From NCBI RefSeq assembly GCF_040802235.1, contig NC_133169.1, positions 41,051,034 to 41,115,033 of the forward strand: DNA of 64,000 nt, in the 5' to 3' direction. Position numbers and translations under genes: made by a program. Source of the DNA: Manis javanica. Taxonomy: Eukaryota; Chordata; Mammalia; Pholidota; Manidae. Positions 61,089 through 64,000 of the stretch are shown here, in pieces. The notes under the pieces are model-generated. The model was not told where the DNA came from, ran no database searches, and saw only the letters and a program-made list of their open reading frames with translations. The first letter of the stretch is position 1; each line of letters opens with the position of its first letter.

Positions 61089-63362
61089 ATGTGTCATTAC
61101 ATAAGCAAGTACCCAAGCACACCATTTAAAATATTTCCTCCTGAAATTTCTGAAAAATCTGTCAGAATAGTAAAATAATTGTGTATAAATAAATAACAAT
61201 AATAGCATAGTAGCCTGCAAAACAGAAATCATAGAATATGGTAGATTTTTCTAAAAACATCTGTAATAAAGAACTATAGTTTTAAAGATAAAATGAAAGA
61301 GCCTCCCAGAGACATAACCCAGACCAGGACAGAAATGCATATAAACAGGCAGCCTCATCAACGCTGACAATCTGTAAACCCACATTGAATTTGGCAAATG
61401 GGGCAGGAGAAGGGTTTTTAATTCAAATGGAAATCCTACTTCTCCCCATAAAGTGACAAACGGATCTAAAATTACAGGACCAAGATCAGTGATGTTAAAC
61501 CGTGTCCTTAAAGAAACCAAACTTTCCATTTGAACTTGACTGGGTTCCTTTATAGTGATAGGAGAATTTTAATATGAGCTACACATGAAAAGAATGGCAG
61601 TGAATAAAAGGCTATCACTTGCTCCTCAATCAAGATAGGAAATTACATGATTATTAATCAGTTCAAACATGAAAGTATTACATAGCCTTACTGTAAAAGT
61701 ATTAAAATTCAAAATATTATCAATAGAAACCAGCTAACACTGACATCAAAGTATAGTAATATAGTAATATAGCAACCAACTGAAAAATAAAAGTTGAATA
61801 AAGGCATACAAATCTTGATAGATTTAAACATGTAGAATTCCATGACTTATCATTAAATTATAGTTTTCTACTGTAACTGCATCAATCTTTAGTCTTGTTT
61901 TTTAACGTGTAAAACATGAGTAAGTGAAGTAAGAAAAATACTATATAATTTAACATATTCTAAAATGATTTTATCCTACAAAACCTTCCTCCAATCAAAG
62001 GTGCCTGTATTTGAAACATAAAATGCAATAATAAAACAGAATGATGGACATTTGTTTAATTCAGAAAACAAAATAAAAAATGCATCCACATCACTAAAAT
62101 AAATGTTTGCCAACTTTGATACCATTAAAAAAGAAGACACAATAAAAATGGCAATAACTAAGAAAGACAAGGGTAATTATTGTTTTTGACTGAAACATTT
62201 ACTGTTTTTGAACTGAAAATAAAAAGTTAACTTACTAAATGTGTTCAATAAATTGATGTATAAATCATACAAATCTGGTAACATTTCAGTATATTACCAT
62301 TATTTCTGTAATAGTCTGAAATACCTTCATACTACCAATAACAAATATTCTATGACATCTACACATAGTAATTCAATATCATTATAGTAAAAACTAGGGT
62401 TTTTAAAATATATCAAATACAATAACCAATATAGCTTATTACTTATTGGGTAGAGTAAATAAGATTAGACAGTACTTCTTGGTACACAAATTAATGAAAA
62501 TCCAATCTAAACTTTAAGGATATATAGACCATGATGTAATTATTTGAGTAAATATCTGATATTAAAGGATCAAACTAAAAAGAAATGTGAAAAATGTCAA
62601 TCTAGAAGAGAAAGAAATTCAAACTCAGAGACTGTATAGAGGTAAGTTTATAAAATAGTGGGAAAACTGGCATCATAGTGAAGAAGGAAGGAAAGAATAT
62701 CATGGATACAGAGAATAATACTGTTTATGTGATGTAACAAATAATTATATGAAGGTATATTAGTAGTAAATTACAAATGGAAATGTATTTTAAGAAATAA
62801 ATATAGGAAAACTGGCGGCATATTCCAATCTCTTGGAATGCTCATTTTCATCATCACGTGTGGATATGATGCTGATTCATTAGTGTTCATACCTCAAAAA
62901 TCATGTGGAGAAAATTGCAAACATTAACAAGAACTTGAAGAAAATTCTTGGAGCAAATTTGAGAAATTGTTTAATATATTAAATTAGACATGATTGAACA
63001 AGTGGAAAAATGTAAATATAGGTAATGTATAAAAGAGAAAATAGCAGGCGAGCAAAGGAGAAATGGTCAATTTAAAGCTATATCCATGTTCTTTAAATCT
63101 TACTAATTATCTTATTAATTACTTTATTAAACATCTTAGTTATCAAGAAAAATCTGTGTAAAGATTAAAGCTAAATGTGCACTAGCTTTAGGTAACATAT
63201 GGCAGGTCTATTGAAACTGTGAATCATTTGGTATATTGTGAAATGTGATCATTTTCATAACTTTTAGACTAACAAGTTTACTTTTGTCATTTTTCTTTAA
63301 AAAATAATTCTAAATATTCCATACTTCTTTGGTACAATATGTTAAAACATGATATTTTTTCC
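61089..63362. other. AT-rich intergenic DNA, no gene seen
   Basis: About 2.3 kb without recognised gene or repeat. The longest open runs (92 codons at 61251-61529 and 64 at 61976-62170, both minus) lack family features. Confidence 0.45.
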
Positions 63363-63640
63363 CTTTTTTTTACTGAAGTATTTTTCATACACAATATTTA
63401 TTGGTTTCAAATATACAACATGTGATTGAAGAGTTATATACATTATTAAATGTTCATTCCAAATTATATAATCACTATCTACCAACATATTACAGAAAAA
63501 TGTTGCAGAGTTATTGACTATATTATTTGTGGTGTAATCTTCATCCCTGGGGTATTTTATATTATGATTGAGATTCTTTTGCCTCTTAAATCCCTTACAC
63601 CTATTTTACACTCCACTCTGACCTCTACCCTGTGGTGACA
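63363..63640 (-). mobile_element. L1 3' UTR fragment (L1-H type), inverted
   Basis: T-rich start, then the reverse complement of the L1-H type 3' UTR (ACACAATATTTATTGGTTTC, then CACCTATTTTACACTCCAC). It stops before ORF2 sequence, near 63640. The 62-codon open run at 63450-63638 is a by-product. Confidence 0.75.
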
Positions 63641-64000
63641 AAAATAATTTAGAATGCTAAATCATTGATAAGATAATAAAAAGGAAAGGAAATATGAAGG
63701 AATAACTTTTAAAAAGCATAAGTAATAGAGGAAAATTAAAATCACAAAAAGTAAATAAATATTACCAACCTGATGATATAATATGCATGTATTCAAAAAG
63801 CAGCTATGGAAATTGGACAACTATGGATTTCATGAATATAGGTACATAGAAAGGTAGATATGCACAAATGTATAATTATAAGGCCTATTGATCATAACCA
63901 AGGAGAAAGTTTTATGTGCTTGGAAATAAAGGAATCCAAAATGAAAACATACTGGACTTTTGGATATTGTGTGCTTGTGTTTTTTACATGGTTTTTATTC
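63641..64000. other. AT-rich DNA at window end, no gene seen
   Basis: Nothing recognisable. Confidence 0.4.

Overview
The window is mammalian nuclear DNA from an olfactory-receptor (OR) gene cluster. It has intronless class II OR coding regions, AT-rich intergenic DNA and a dense, nested load of LINE-1 (L1) elements. There are no bacterial-style operons, no CRISPR array and no recognisable tRNA or rRNA gene. I saw no Alu, B1/B2, BovB or carnivore tRNA-Lys SINE. That argues against primate, rodent, ruminant and carnivore. The young L1 3' ends remind me of pangolin (Manis), but this is an impression from memory and the species is unproven. OR2T-like receptors suggest the region corresponding to the human 1q44 OR2 cluster.

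Three OR loci are present. An intact 312-residue OR2T-like gene lies on the minus strand (16515-17453), with a good Kozak context and a splice acceptor just upstream. A second OR on the plus strand (52746-53673) is broken only by one extra C in a run of five. A third on the minus strand (58897-59905) is a clear pseudogene with an early stop, two one-base deletions and a lost codon. A possible terminal exon of an unrecognised gene, with acceptor, 72 codons, stop and AATAAA, lies at 22891-23176 on the minus strand.

Four large young L1 copies dominate: L1-A (1-4551, +), L1-B (25115-31366, -), L1-D (32627-37353, +) and L1-C (40582-46530, -). None encodes an intact ORF2. A and B carry substitutions in the FADD catalytic motif; C and D keep FADD but have stops. 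D sits inside an older L1 and is bounded by a perfect 16-bp target-site duplication. C sits between older L1 segments with a 15/16-bp duplication. C and D are in opposite orientation. They share a 998-bp tract with only four differences, including three identical stop codons, flanked by much more diverged L1 sequence. This looks like gene conversion between inverted copies and is the most notable feature of the window.

Older L1 pieces lie at about 4690-6235, 15480-16215, 19060-19570, 21338-22350, 24765-25114, 31376-32455, 37370-37697, 38118-40270, 46531-48640, 51590-52130, 55765-56790, 57640-58060 and 63363-63640. Two of them show the 5'-inverted structure expected from twin priming. A MaLR-type LTR fragment lies near 24440-24712, two CTCF-like sites at 23854 and 24358, and an exact 79-bp tandem duplication at 60931-61088. 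The rest is AT-rich intergenic DNA in which I see no gene.
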